Shown: piece by piece, positions 1 through 11,143 of the stretch | Position numbering within the stretch: position 1 is the first letter of the stretch | Layout: every line of letters begins with the position of its first letter | Assembly: GCA_032719365.1 (NCBI GenBank) | Contig: CM064873.1 | Coordinates: 10,450,501 to 10,514,500, forward strand | DNA from: Prinsepia uniflora | Taxonomy: Eukaryota > Streptophyta > Magnoliopsida > Rosales > Rosaceae | Direction of reading: 5' to 3' | DNA: 64,000 nucleotides | The notes under the pieces: generated by a model | Databases searched by the model: none | What the model saw: the letters and a program-made list of their open reading frames with translations, nothing else | What the model was told of the DNA's origin: nothing | Program-made: the position numbers and the translations under genes

Positions 1-558
1 AGAACAAGAAACCCAAAGTAAAAAGCTTTAGCGGTTCTACGTTGTCCTTACCGTTTCCTATGTTCCCTTGCTCCATTCCTCTCAGTTTTCCCCTTGTATC
101 ACTCTCATTTTGTCTTTCCCTTCTCTCCCTTGCTGGCCATCTTCCTCTCAGTTTTTTTTTCCTTTAATTTTCCCCAATTTCAGCCTCCCTTCACCGAACT
201 CCCCAACTCCTACTTATAACCATATATGTCGGTGATATGGAGAAATTGAGAAGGATAAGGACAATTCTAGAACTATCTAGCCCCACCTTGTATGAAATTA
301 CCAATATGTTCTTAAATCCAAAATGACCAAAATGTCCCTACACCAATTAGACCCCAAAACGAACCTATCCAAACTCTATTTTCGACGTACTACCTCTCTG
401 CATACTCAGGAGTTCGAGACCTTCGTAATTGTCTATTCAAATCGTCCAAAAAGTCTCTTAATAAAAAAAGTCAACACTTTGACCTAACAGAGGCAACATT
501 GTCGTTTTCCTTCCATCTTTTTAATTTTTAATCTTTTCTCGAGATTCAGGCCGTTATA
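1..558 (-). mobile_element. Partial gypsy-type LTR (Tekay/Del-like), cut by window edge
   Basis: On the minus strand this LTR starts at 558 with TATAACGGCCTG, a decayed form of the TGTAACGACCC start of the other LTR units here. Just outside it (559-590) the minus strand reads CGAGGACGAAATG then TTTTTAAGGAAGGTAGAC. From family knowledge this is the polypurine tract and trailer typical of Tekay/Del chromovirus 3' LTRs. The body contains the usual 'fluorescent' alternation of AAAATGACCAAAATG-type and GTCAACACTTTGACC-type stretches seen in LTR-A to LTR-M. The other end lies outside the window. Lineage assignment is inference. Confidence 0.6.
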
Positions 559-922
559 GTCTACCTTCCTTAAAAACATTTCGTCCTCGAAAATTCAATA
601 CAATTTCTTCTTACATTCAAACTCAAATTGGACAATTGAGTTACTTAAAATGATCAACTTATTGTATTTGTTTGTTCCCATTCTTAACTTTACTTATATA
701 TAGATAGCCAGGATCTTACATACTCTTAGCTTAAGCATCTCATACTAGGCTCTTTTCCAACGTAACCTATATTCTATCAAACCATAATCAAAACTTATCC
801 AAGTATTATTTAAGGTGTTATTCATTATTCACATCATTCACTACACGACGACACTATATGAAGGCCATTACACAAGCATGATTTGAGTCAATCTAAACAA
901 AAAACAATACCAACACATCACC
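559..922. other. Repeat-derived spacer, no gene seen
   Basis: AT-rich sequence between the partial LTR and LTR-A. It begins with the polypurine-like tract (564-577) and the reverse of GAGGACGAA (581-589), so it should be decayed internal DNA of a minus-strand element. No readable polyprotein remains. Its last five bases (918-922, TCACC) are the TSD of LTR-A. Confidence 0.4.
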
Positions 923-3711
923 TGTCAGGACCCCTCCCAAATCCCCCGGGATTAACGTGGGACGTGCCTGATCCTGTCTGACACGAAGTGTCAGACTAGG
1001 AAAATTCTCGCTTCAGCCCACTCGAGGCTTCTAGGATACGCCAGATCCGGAGGAGGAATGTGATGTCTCGGTCTCTGCTACAGCCCTTATCCGAGATCAA
1101 CCTGAAGGGCATTCGAAAACATCAAAGTCGTGAGTGGACCAAACAAAGATTTTTATATTAAAAAAAAAAAATCATAAAAAGACCTTTATGCTCTTCACTG
1201 AAAAGTATGCATGCATTCGAAAACCATTTATTAAATCGTTTATTAGGGCCTTGGCCCAAAATCCAAAATAAGGAAACCCATCACGAGTCTCCTTCCAAAT
1301 TATGAAACATAGGGTCTCAGCCCAAAATCATCTCCGTGAAATCTCATACACATATACATATATACATATATAACTCATCCTAGACATTCTCTGATGTCAA
1401 CTCGGGGCACACAACCCCTAGGGAACTAATTCCCGATATATGTCACAATTTCTATATATATAAGTATGTATACTACTCGGGGTCTCACTCCGAATCTACT
1501 CCCAGGAATTCTCCATCTGGGAGGCTCTATCTCCGGATCTAGTCTGGGCGTCTCTCTGGATCAGGTCCGGGACTCTATCATATCTCCCACTCCTAGAATG
1601 TGCTCCTTCTGGGGATCACTCATTCCAGGTAGTGGATCGTGACTCTCCAGGTCGACGTCAGGAGGAGATCAATCAACTCATAAAAGAAGGTATATACATA
1701 CTAGTATGAAAACCACACTCGGGGCTCACACCCGATAACACAAGTCAACTGGGTCTCTAGCCTGATTTCACAGTTTAACTGGGCTTCCAGCCCGAACTCA
1801 AAATCAACTACGCATCAAGTCCGATACCTCAGGGTCAGTCACGATTCCGATCATAGTGATGCATGCAACCATCAGTCTAGGAGCGCTCTCAATCCTGATA
1901 TGTCGCCGTGAACATATCAACCGTCGCGACCACCTTTAGAGCATGGTGCACACGTCACCGACCGATCTCCTATATCGTCAGCACCCCAAAGTCAAGCCTC
2001 CAGTGGCTGCTCGACAACGAAACATGCATTGTGACCTCTCCGGAGGGAATACATCCCCAGTTTAGAGGCGAGAGTCATGTCGTCCATCGTCGTGCACACA
2101 GAACCCGTCGCAATCACGACTCAGACCCGTAGGTCGTCAATAGGGCCATACGCCCGAATCAAAACCAAAACCAAATGGGTCTCATGCCCGGTTTTACATT
2201 TCAAAACCATTTCATTTAAAACCGAAACCATAAACGTGTATAAGCACGTATAAAATTGAAAACCTCGAAATACGCGCCAATACGTAAACACACACATAAA
2301 ATGCACTCAAGGCATCACAAAACATATTCTAAAACACATATAAAAAATTTATGCATGCATCGATTCATAAAAGAAAGTCCACTCACAGACTGTCTGAGTT
2401 GCCGCCTCGATACGTGCGCCGTACGCCTTCCCAGGTCAATCACCTTCACCGGGACTCCCAAACCTATCCAAATCACTTTAGAGGGTTACTAACTACTCAA
2501 TTAGCCTCTCACTAAAACTCCCTAATTTTCTGGGATTTTTAACTAATTTTAAACGCCATCCTAAACCTTTGGACAACCCAAACTATATCGAGACGATGTC
2601 CGATCGACTCGAAACCAGTACCAAAATGTTTGTTACATCGAATAGATGATTTCACATGTTGGACACTTCCCCAGAAACCTCCCCACGCACCGCCATGCAC
2701 CGCCTGAAGGCCCTGTGCTTGGGCTTCACGCACCTGCACAGGGTCATCCCTGACCTCTAGTCACCGGGTCCAACCGGCTGGTTCGGTCCAGCCTCTGTAA
2801 TCCGGTCCAGCTGAACCAGCGGAGCTGGTTCAGCTCCTAACTCGTCCGTTCTTCGTCCGTTTTCTTCCAATTCAATTATAATCTTCCTATCTTGATCCTA
2901 GAAACCAATTTATGAAATTAGAATCACGAAAACCCCTTAGAACCTCCCCGTTTAAAACCTCCCCTCAAGACCCAATTTTACAATTCTTCCCATGAGCCTC
3001 ACCTCCCCTCTCAGCCGTCAAAAACCATCCCTATACACTCCTATAAACCTATTAAACCTGTCCTAATCAACTAAAACAGCACATAACGTTCAAATCCTAA
3101 AATAAGAAAAATTGGGCAAAAACGGGTTTCGAGCTTTAACCTTTGCATGGGGTTCCTCCGCCGTCCACGGCGGAGTTGTCCTTGACCAGCCATCGTCCTC
3201 CTGCCCTCACCTCACTCTCTTGGCCTCATACATGAACAGATGGGGAAAGGGTTGGATTGGGGTCGAAAGGCTGCTCGGGTTGGTGGGGAAATGATCGAAC
3301 AAAGGGGAAGGGATATGCATGAACGGTAAATGGTGGGGAATGGATGAGTGACACTTGTTGCTCATCTATTGGGCCTGTCCTAAATTTTTTTTCCTACTTA
3401 ATGCCAAATGGCATCCGTCTTGTACAACGTGCAATAGTTCCCTCGAACTTCCGTGAACCGTAACTTTTCCGTCAAACGTCCAAATTCGACGTGCCGCTTG
3501 TCTACGGATTCGTATCACCTCAATTTACGTAATGGCCCTCGGCCCTCGGTCGTCGGACCTCCCGGGTCAAAAGTTAACTTTTGCCCTCGTTTAGGGGCAA
3601 AATCGTAATTTCGCATTAACTGGCCATTAATCCTTGGCTAATCCCCGCTTAACCTTGTTAATTCGTCATTAATCCCTAATTAATCCTTAAAATTAGGGAC
3701 AGGTCATTACA
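923..3711 (-). mobile_element. LTR-A: solo LTR, TSD TCACC
   Basis: 2,789 bp. The plus strand starts TGTCAGGACCCC and ends GGGACAGGTCATTACA, so the element reads on the minus strand. It is flanked by a perfect 5-bp TSD, TCACC (918-922 and 3712-3716), as expected for LTR-retrotransposon integration. Both ends are one TG...CA unit with no internal coding region, so it is a solo LTR. An intron-like segment runs on the minus strand from 2386 (GTGAGTGGAC at 2386-2377) to an acceptor CTTCAG at 1102. The reverse-complement motif lies at 1130-1139. Inside are hairpins such as GGGCC-TT-GGCCC near 1246 and a GGGCTTCCAGCCC-type array at 1735-1800. Upstream lie GGTTC/GAACC inverted repeats (2760-2840). 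Single-copy upstream subfamily. Confidence 0.88.
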
Positions 3712-3716
3712 TCACC

Positions 3717-4236
3717 AACCAATATTTCCCCTAGAAGTATTTGTACCAATGATAGATCATCTACTCGGGATTCGGAGCCAAACTCAACGTCTGAGTCATC
3801 ATTTCCACACTAGTCTAAGGATTCGGAGCTCAGCTCGACATCTGAGACTAACTCATAACCACATATACACCAGTCGGGATTCGGAGCCCAACTCGATGTT
3901 CGAGTGTATACTTACTCAGGATTTGGAGCCCTGCTCGACGTTTGAGTTTGTATCAGTCTCGGGATTAGGAGCCCTACTTGACGTCTGAGACTGACTCACC
4001 ACCACCCACTCAGGATTCAGAGCCTAACTCGACGTCGAAGTCGTCCACTTGCACCACACCATTCTCAGGAAAGGAGTTTTAACTCAACGTATGAGACTGG
4101 TCCATCACCAACTGTCCACAACAAAAATAATACCATATCGAGAAGCATATAAAAGTTCACAATTACAATATAACATCGCCCAACACATATTTCTAACGCA
4201 ACTCAATTCCACGAATCAATTTCCATAATTCAAATT
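3717..4236. repeat. Degenerate ~40-55 bp tandem array
   Basis: About seven diverged units (3763-4095). Each has a GGATTCGGAGCC-like core followed by AACTCGACGTCTGAG-like sequence, and outer CTCAG/CTGAG arms that could pair. It resembles the hairpin arrays inside the LTR units, so it is probably the middle of an older LTR of the same lineage that was split by LTR-A and the Cassandra element. No gene is seen. Confidence 0.6.
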
Positions 4237-4380
4237 CTGAGTGTAAGACCCGTGTCTTAAGAAGAATGGTGAACAATCCTACATCTCTCGGGGAGGGAAA
4301 GGTGAAGTGCCTTATATATGTGGACATGTATCTTCCCAGCACGAGGCGTTTTGGGAGCTCACTATCTTTGAGTTTGGTTG

Positions 4381-4450
4381 GAACTCCAAAGTTAAGCGAG
4401 ATTGAGTTAGAGCAATCCCAAGATGGGTGACCCACTAGGAAGTTACGTGT
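4381..4450 (+). promoter_or_regulatory. 5S rRNA-like Pol III internal promoter in Cassandra LTR 1
   Basis: Matches the 3' half of plant 5S rRNA: AACTCCAAAGTTAAGCGA (box A region, AGTTAAGCG at 4390-4398), AGATGGGTGACC (intermediate element into box C, 4421-4432) and AGGAAGTTACGTG (to 4449). In this LTR the key words AGTTAAGCG and GATGGGTGACC are intact. From family knowledge these serve as RNA polymerase III internal control elements. Confidence 0.85.
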
Positions 4451-4729
4451 GAGTTCCCCAAAACAAAACCGTGATGGTATGGCCCAAAGCAGACAATTTC
4501 GTGTTAGGGGATTCGGGTCGTGACAGAATGGTATCAGAGCTGGATCACTATCGGAAGTGTGCCAACGAGGAAGCTAGGCCCCGAGGGGTGGACTGCAAGA
4601 CTCGTGTCTTGCGAAGAACGATGAACAATCCCACATCGCTCGGGGAGGAAAGGTGAAGTGTCTTATATGTGTGTGCACATATCTTCCTAGCGCGAGGTCT
4701 TTTGGGAGCTCATTGGTTTTGAGTTTGGT

Positions 4730-4802
4730 TGAAACTCCAAAGTTACAGCGAGATTGGGTTAAAACAATCACAAGATGAGTGACCCACTAGGAAGTTACGT
4801 GC
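4730..4802 (+). promoter_or_regulatory. Damaged 5S-like promoter in Cassandra LTR 2
   Basis: Same block as in LTR 1, but box A reads AGTTACAGCG (one inserted base) and the intermediate element reads GATGAGTGACC rather than GATGGGTGACC. It is probably less functional than the LTR 1 copy. That is inference from sequence only. Confidence 0.75.
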
Positions 4803-4882
4803 AAGTTCCTAGAAACAAGACTGTGAGGGCATGACTCAAAGCGGACAATATCATATTAGGGGAGTCGAATCGTGACACTGAT

Positions 4883-7142
4883 CCTACGCCCATACCACAA
4901 ATTATACCAAATCTCGTAAAAATGCATCAGTAATATCATTTAGAAAACCATATAAATATCAATAAATAAAATATCCGCAAAGAATATAGAAAAGTTATTT
5001 CAAGTCTAAAACCAATTTCCAAAATTCAATTTTAGGCCAAAATATGATATAACAAAATCCTCGTATAACGTGCATAATTTCCGTTAAAACCTCATTAGTA
5101 TATATTGAAAATTTATTTAAACACAATCCATTTATTTCTTATAAATCATATCAGAAAAATAATTAAAATAGATACGACCTGTACCTAAATCCGCATAAAC
5201 TGGATAAGTCCTGCTCTCGCTGATAGCTTTTGTTAGACTAGGGATTTGCTTATCTTGTTAGTTTAAATTTCGTTAAATTCTTAGCCAAACATGTTTTATT
5301 CTCGGTGGAGTACCATTGATATTCAACCCAATTATTCTGGATAAAAAAATCTACTAATTCAACCGTACGCGATTTTCATTTCCGTTATTATCGTAACTAT
5401 TATTTGCATTATTGAACAACAAATACTTTGCTTGTTCGCAACTCTTTCTATATGCTTAAAAGTCATATTGTACAAAATAAGCTATAACACAGTCCATACG
5501 TTGAGTGTGGGCCTCGTGCGGTTTGACAAATGCGCATGGGTCTACCCTCGCTCTAAAAAAATACTACAACAAAGTGTGGGTCCCGCTTTGTCTTGTCTTG
5601 GACTGCCGTGGCAACGTGGGTGTTCTCGCGCCCGTCCAAAACCAGTCGCGGTACATCCCCTGCTTAGCCGTCTTGGGCCCACCTCAGCAATTTGATGACG
5701 CAGCACTAAAGCTTTCAATCATTGTACACTTGAATAAATTGCTTTGAAGAAGAAGCCTTCCTAGTCTTCGACCATGATGAATTTGTAAAACAATAGTCCT
5801 GGTAACATCAAATTTAGTTACAAAATGGTGCGGTGTACCGTGTACTGCAGAAGTCAAAATGATCCGCTGTTATTTATTATACGTGTCAAATGTGGACACA
5901 TAATGGCGCTATTATTCACAATAAAAGCGAATAGATCTTTTGGTAATCAAAATTCGGGTACAAAAAATATTTTGGCAAGTTGAGAAAATTGTAAGTGTAT
6001 TAGGCGTGTAATAAGGAGGAGAAAAAAAAATGAAAAAAATTAGGCGTGTATTAGTCCATTAATCCTGATTTTTTTTCCATTTTCTTCTTGAAATGTAAAT
6101 AATGCACTAACCCTTAGTACAATAGTTGGTTAATCCTTATTTCCTTTATTCTCGAATCTTCTTTTTCCAAAGTTTCAAGAATATACAATATTCATGGTGC
6201 GTTTTCCACGAAAAATTATATGTTTTTTTTTAACAAATCTAATCCTAACAATATTTTTAAATACAGAAGTTCTAAATTTCTTGTTTAAGGACTAGAAAGG
6301 CAACACGTTTGTATATAATAAGTGCGGTAATGCTGTGGTGGCGGAGATTTTGAAAATTGGGGTGATGGTAGTAGTGGTGGTAGTGGTGATAGTGGAGTAA
6401 TGGTGGTTATTATGATGATAGCGGCAGCGGTGAGGATAGGGTGGTGATAATGACTTATAGTAATATATTAGCAATTAGGTCCCGGATGTTGTCGTAAGGT
6501 TATTGAATTGAGTATAAATTGAGTATTACTATAATTTTGTATACATAAGCAGTGATTTTTTTATATGTATAAATGAAAAGAAAAAAACGGTAAAACCAGT
6601 AACCAATATGATTTTTTGATATGTATAAAGGAAAAGAAAAAAAAATATCAAGGAAAAGGAAAAAAATAAAATAAAGAAAAAAGGAAAAGAAAAGAAAATA
6701 TAAAGAAAAAAAAAGAGTAGAAATGAAAAATCACTGTATATCTACGGTGATTTTCCCACTTTTCCTTTAGTATAGTTATAATGATGACCTTTTACTTGAC
6801 ATGGTAGATATTTTGTCTTAATGTTTTTAGTTGCCTCTTAAATTTTAAAAGATAATAATTTATTGTTTAAAAAATAGAAGCAAATTATAATCTCTTATGT
6901 TTTTTTTGGGGGGCAAGTTATGCTTTTCTTTTCTAATTATTTAATGCATCTTACAATTATTTTTATATCTAAAAAATAAAAATACAATTTACAAAACCAT
7001 ATTAAACGAACCCCTTAAAATTTAATGTTTTTGTGAAACTAAAAACAAATAAATAAAATACCATAAAACCCAAACCCTTACCGTATGCCACTCCACTTGA
7101 AACTTGAAAGCGCCCGTGGTTCAGTGGTTTCCGTTATTCATA
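4883..7142. other. Intergenic, no gene seen
   Basis: About 2.3 kb with no convincing gene. 4883-5220 resembles decayed LTR sequence. 5470-5720 is GC-richer and has short open frames in two overlapping phases, with no recognisable domain. 6330-6450 is a GGT/GTG trinucleotide-rich stretch. 6640-6720 is a long A/G-only tract on the plus strand. AGTGATTTTT (near 6550) and AAAATCACT (near 6727) form a short inverted pair around the purine tract. Confidence 0.5.
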
Positions 7143-7150
7143 TTTTTGCC

Positions 7151-7951
7151 TAGCCCTCGGCATTGGGCGGGGCCGGGCAAGCCCAGCCCAAATTTTTTGG
7201 GCTTGGACCAGGCCAGGTCGGGCTTATTAAATAATTTTTAAATTTGCGGGTCAGGTCGGGCGGGCTTAATGACATAAAAAAGAGCCCACAGGCTTTTATC
7301 GGGCCGGGTTTATATCGGGTTTTTCGGGTCGGGCCTATTAAGCCCACTTGGATCGAGCTTACGTGGGCTTTTGCAATAAATTATGTCTCAAATTTTAAAA
7401 TTACAAAAAAATATATGCATGAAAAAAAAAATATTAATAATGAAAAAAAATATTAATAATGAAAAAAAATACTCAAGAGTGCAAAAATGTGGCCTCGTTA
7501 AAATAAAATACTCAAGGGTCCAAAAACGTTCGGCCTATTAAGTAGGTGGAGGAGTGGTTAGGATTTGTATTGGGTATTGGGTATTGGGTATTGAGTATTG
7601 AGTATTGAGTATTGGGTTTTTTAAAATAAATTAGGTGGACTTGGGGCTGAGATTTGGGTTTGAGTTGAAATATTAGTATTAAGAATGAGTTGAGTATTAA
7701 TTTTTAAATAATAAATATTTTATATTTTCGAGCTTATGGGCTGGATTTATTACGGGCGGGTCGGGCTAGACTTATCGAGTTTTATCGGGCTCAGGCCTAT
7801 CGGGTTTGAACACCATAAGCCCAAGCCCAGCTCGCTAACTCTCGGGCCGGGCCAGCCCACGACCCATAGCGGGTCGGGCCAGGCCGGGCCGGGCTTTTGT
7901 CCATCGGACCCCCATAAGCCCATGGGTTTTTGGGCCAAATGGTGAGGGCTA
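7151..7951. mobile_element. hAT-like non-autonomous element, copy 1
   Basis: 801 bp. Terminal inverted repeats start TAGCCCTCGGCATTGGG and end GGCCAAATGGTGAGGGCTA. It is flanked by a perfect 8-bp TSD, TTTTTGCC (7143-7150 and 7952-7959). TIRs beginning TAGCCCT with an 8-bp TSD are characteristic of the hAT superfamily. There is no transposase. Both ends are packed with GGGCC/CGGGC words in both orientations, like the subterminal repeats that bind hAT transposases. The centre has a 7-bp repeat, ATTGGGT/ATTGAGT (7567-7617). It is the same family as 8633-9400. Confidence 0.88.
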
Positions 7952-8632
7952 TTTTTGCCAGTCTAATTAAGTTTTTATCTTTTTTTTCCAATAATTATGT
8001 TTTTATACCTCTTCTATTTTATTTTCTCTTTTTTTAATAAATTATTTTTAAAATTTTTCTAATCAACACAACTTTTACAAAAGACGCTCCTTATTGATCA
8101 CAGGTTTCATTTTTTTTCTGGGTCTACTTTAGATTCACCTAAAGTTGTTGTTGCTTCACATATCTGCCTTTGTTGCTTTAAATTATGAGAAATTATGTAA
8201 GAGCATTCATATCAGATTAAATTAAAATTTGGATAAATATAACTTAAAATAATACCAAAATTATTAATAGTTAGCCAATTTTCACATGCACCTTTGACAA
8301 ATTTTTTTTACATGTATCAAAATTAGAATCTTTATATTTTCACCATCTTTGAGTATTAAATTCATTTTTTTTTCAAATTTGAATATATAAAAACCTAATT
8401 TTCCTGCAACGACTAATTATTAACGTAATTTTTTAACAGTTCAAATAAATATATGTTTATACCTCTCCTATTTTATTTTCTCTTTTTAATAAATTATTTT
8501 TAAAATTTTTGTAATCAGCACAACCTTTACAAAAGGCGATCCTTATTGATCACAGGTTTTTTTTCCCTCGGTCTGATTTAGATTCACCTAAAGTTGTTGT
8601 TGCTTCACACATCTGCCTTTGTTGTTTTACAT

Positions 8633-9400
8633 TAGCCCTCGGCATTGGGCCGGGTCGGGCAAGCCCGGCCCAAATTTTTTGGGCTTAGGCTGGGTCGGGC
8701 CGGGTTTATTAAATAATTTTTAATTTGCGGGCCGGGCCGGGCGGGCTTTATGACATAAAAAAAAGCTCACAGGTTTTTATCGGGTCGGGTTTATATTGGG
8801 TTTTTAGGGTCGGGCCTATTAAGACCACTTAGATCGGGCTTACGTGGGCTTTTGCAATAAACTATGTCTCAAATTTTAAAATTACAAAAAAATATATATG
8901 CTTGAAAAAATATATATTAATAATGAAAAAAAATACTCAAGGGTGCAAAACCGTGGCATCGTTAAAATAAAATACTTAAGGGTGCAAAAACGTTGGGCCT
9001 ATTAAGTAGGTGGAGGAGTGGTTAGAGTTTGTATTGGGTATTGGGTATTGAGTATTGAGTATTGGGCTTTTTAAAATAAATTAGGTGAGTTTGAGACTGA
9101 GATTTGGGTTTGGGTTGAAATATTAGTATTAAGAATGAACTGAGTATTAATTTTTAAATAATAAGTATTTTATATTTTCGGGCTTATGGGCCGGGTTTAT
9201 TACAGGCGAGTCGGGCTGGGCTTATTGAGTTTTATCGGACTCGGACCTATCGGGTTTAAACACCATAAGCCCAAGCTCAGCCCACTAACTCTTGGGTCGG
9301 GCTGGCCCACAGCCCATAACGGGTCGGGCCGGGCTTTTGTCCATCGGGCTTATCGGGCCCCCATAAACCCATGGGCTTTTGGGCCAAATAGTGAGGGCTA
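8633..9400. mobile_element. hAT-like non-autonomous element, copy 2
   Basis: 768 bp, TIRs TAGCCCTCGGCATTGGGCC and GGCCAAATAGTGAGGGCTA, closely similar to copy 1 throughout, including the 7-bp ATTGGGT repeat (about 9030-9070). Flanks TTTTACAT (8625-8632) and CTTTAAAT (9401-9408) match at 6 of 8 positions. The duplicated host copy at about 8172-8182 reads GTTGCTTTAAATTATGAG with no insert. This is a paralogous empty site and fixes CTTTAAAT as the target. Confidence 0.88.
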
Positions 9401-9596
9401 CTTTAAATTATGAGAAACTATGTAAGAGTATTCATATCAGACTAAATTAAAATTTGGATAAATTTAACTTAAAATGATACCAAAATTATTAATAGTTAGC
9501 CAATTTTTACATGCACCTTTGACCATTTTTTTTTACATGTATCAAAATTGGACTCTTTATATTTTCACCATCTTTGAGTATTAAATTCATTTTTTT

Positions 9597-10070
9597 TTTC
9601 AAATTTGAATATATAAAAACCTAATTTTCCTACAACGACTAATTATTAACATAATTTTTTAACGGTTCAAACAAATATATGTATTTTGAGTGCAAAATCA
9701 ATCCACTCCATAATTCAGGTATATATATATATATCTGAGTTTTTAACAGTTCAAATAAATATGTCCAATTTAACGGTGAAATTGGATAGAATGAATTCGG
9801 AGTCAAATGTAATAGCTAAAATGAAAATGAAAATCCGTAATTTTCAAATTTGAATATATAAAAAACATAATTTTCCTACAACGACTAATTTTTAACGGTT
9901 CAAACAAATATGTCTATTTTAAGTGCAAAATCAATCTAGTCCATAATTCATGAATATATATATATATAGCTGAGTTTTTAATGGTTCAAATAGATATGTC
10001 CAATTTAACAGTCAAATTAGATAGAATGAATTTGGAGCCAAGCGTAATAGGTAAAATTTCAAACGAAAAT
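9597..10070. repeat. ~235-245 bp tandem duplication with (TA)n
   Basis: The block that starts CAAATTTGAATATATAAAAA and runs through AACGGTTCAAACAAATAT, CATAATTCA, a (TA)n run and TTGGATAGAATGAATT occurs twice (about 9597-9841 and 9842-10070). It is non-coding and part of the same repeat complex. Confidence 0.7.
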
Positions 10071-10899
10071 CCATCTCAAGAGCAAAAGAGAGTAACAACC
10101 CTAAATTTCAAGTCATTATTTAGGAAACGATATATGTGATGAACAATATTTTTTGCTCCAAGAAGTAGTAGGGGGCATCATTTTACTCAATGTTACCACC
10201 ATAATTGACGGTAAAGGTTCTAATTTTTTTTCTTCCTCCTAATTGTTAAATGTGTTAAAATTATCATACTCAAGTTCTTTTTTCATAAAAGTTGTGAAAC
10301 ATCAAAACCTACATTTCCCAAATACATAAAAGAATAAAAAAATTTACAACTTTATACGAAAAGTTCGAGTCAATTAACGACCCAGAGACAAAAAATATTT
10401 GGAAATTCATTTTCTTTTCTTTAAATTTTTTCGATAATCCACAAAAATTTAGAGCTTGTGAATGAAAATGATGATGAGTTTTGAGAATTAAGAAGAGAGT
10501 TTGTGAAGAAGAGAGTATGAAGAGAATGAAGGAGAGAGAATAGAGAAACGAGATAAAGAAATAACTAGCGAGAAGAGGCTAGCTATTAATAGTTAGTCTC
10601 AACATAAAAGTTAAATTTGACTAGTCTGCTGCATGCCCATTTTGATGCATTTGGATAATTTTTAAGTTAAATTTGTCTAAAAATTAAATTTAACTCCTCT
10701 GTTGCAGATGCTTTCATACAGTAATAGTGGTAGTGCTATACTTTAATTTTTTTTATCGAGTTTAACTATTGGGTTTTTATTCGAAATATAAAAAAAAATG
10801 TAATTTTAATCTCATTTTTACACCAGAAATACTCATTTGTCTTATTTATCACCTAAAATCCACCATTCATACAAAAATTTGGATTAATTATGTTAACTT

Positions 10900-11143
10900 C
10901 ATCGAATAATCATCAATATCGGGGGCAATTTTGTCACCACAAGCCATGAGATTGTGAATAGTCACTAAATACACATGACGTTACAAACTAGGATGTGCAT
11001 GATCAAATTGGAATTGGTTATGAATGGTTTCAAATTTTTTCATACATATCCCAATTTATTGCATCATGTGTATTTAATGTCATTTTCATAACCTAGTAGC
11101 TTGAGATGACAAAATTACCTTGGTATTGACAACTATTGGATGG
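10900..11143. mobile_element. Foldback element with ~100-bp inverted arms
   Basis: The left arm (10900-11002) and the reverse complement of the right arm (11040-11143) align over their whole length, sharing CAATTTTGTCA, CACAAG/CTCAAG, TAAATACACATGA and GGAT[G/A]TG[C/T]ATGA. About three quarters of positions match by eye. The loop is only ~37 bp, so a transcript would fold into a long imperfect hairpin. No clear TSD was found, so the superfamily is open. Confidence 0.7.

Larger units (their letters stand above)
4242..4877 (+). mobile_element. Cassandra TRIM retrotransposon, complete
   Basis: A 636-bp miniature LTR element. Two direct LTRs of 284 bp each (4242-4525 and 4594-4877) start TGTAAGACCCG / TGCAAGACTCG and end CGTGACA. 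The 68-bp interior has a methionine-initiator tRNA primer-binding site, TGGTATCAGAGC (4529-4540), and a purine-rich tract, CCGAGGGGTGGAC (4581-4593). Flanks are CTGAG (4237-4241) and CTGAT (4878-4882), a TSD with one mismatch. There is no coding capacity, which is normal for TRIMs. Cassandra is identified by the 5S rRNA-like block inside both LTRs, the hallmark of this family. LTR divergence of several percent indicates an old insertion. Confidence 0.93.
7960..10712. repeat. Host repeat with ~455-bp tandem duplication, possible PIF/Harbinger-like MITE ends
   Basis: Sequence from about 8000 to 8455 is repeated from about 8456, and that second copy continues at 9401 after the hAT insertion. Both copies contain the same TTATTTTCTCTTTTT, CTTATTGATCACAGG and AAAGTTGTTGTTGCTTCA landmarks. 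GAGCATTCATATCAG (about 8202) pairs loosely with the reverse complement of the end near 10700 (GCATCTGCAACAGAGGAG). This recalls PIF/Harbinger-type termini, but the match is degenerate. No coding sequence. The duplication is clear; the superfamily is a guess. Confidence 0.5.

Noticed and set aside
7110..7142. Possible tRNA fragment (GTGGTTCAGTGGTT resembles an A box)
   Set aside because: No B box or cloverleaf can be built from the following sequence.
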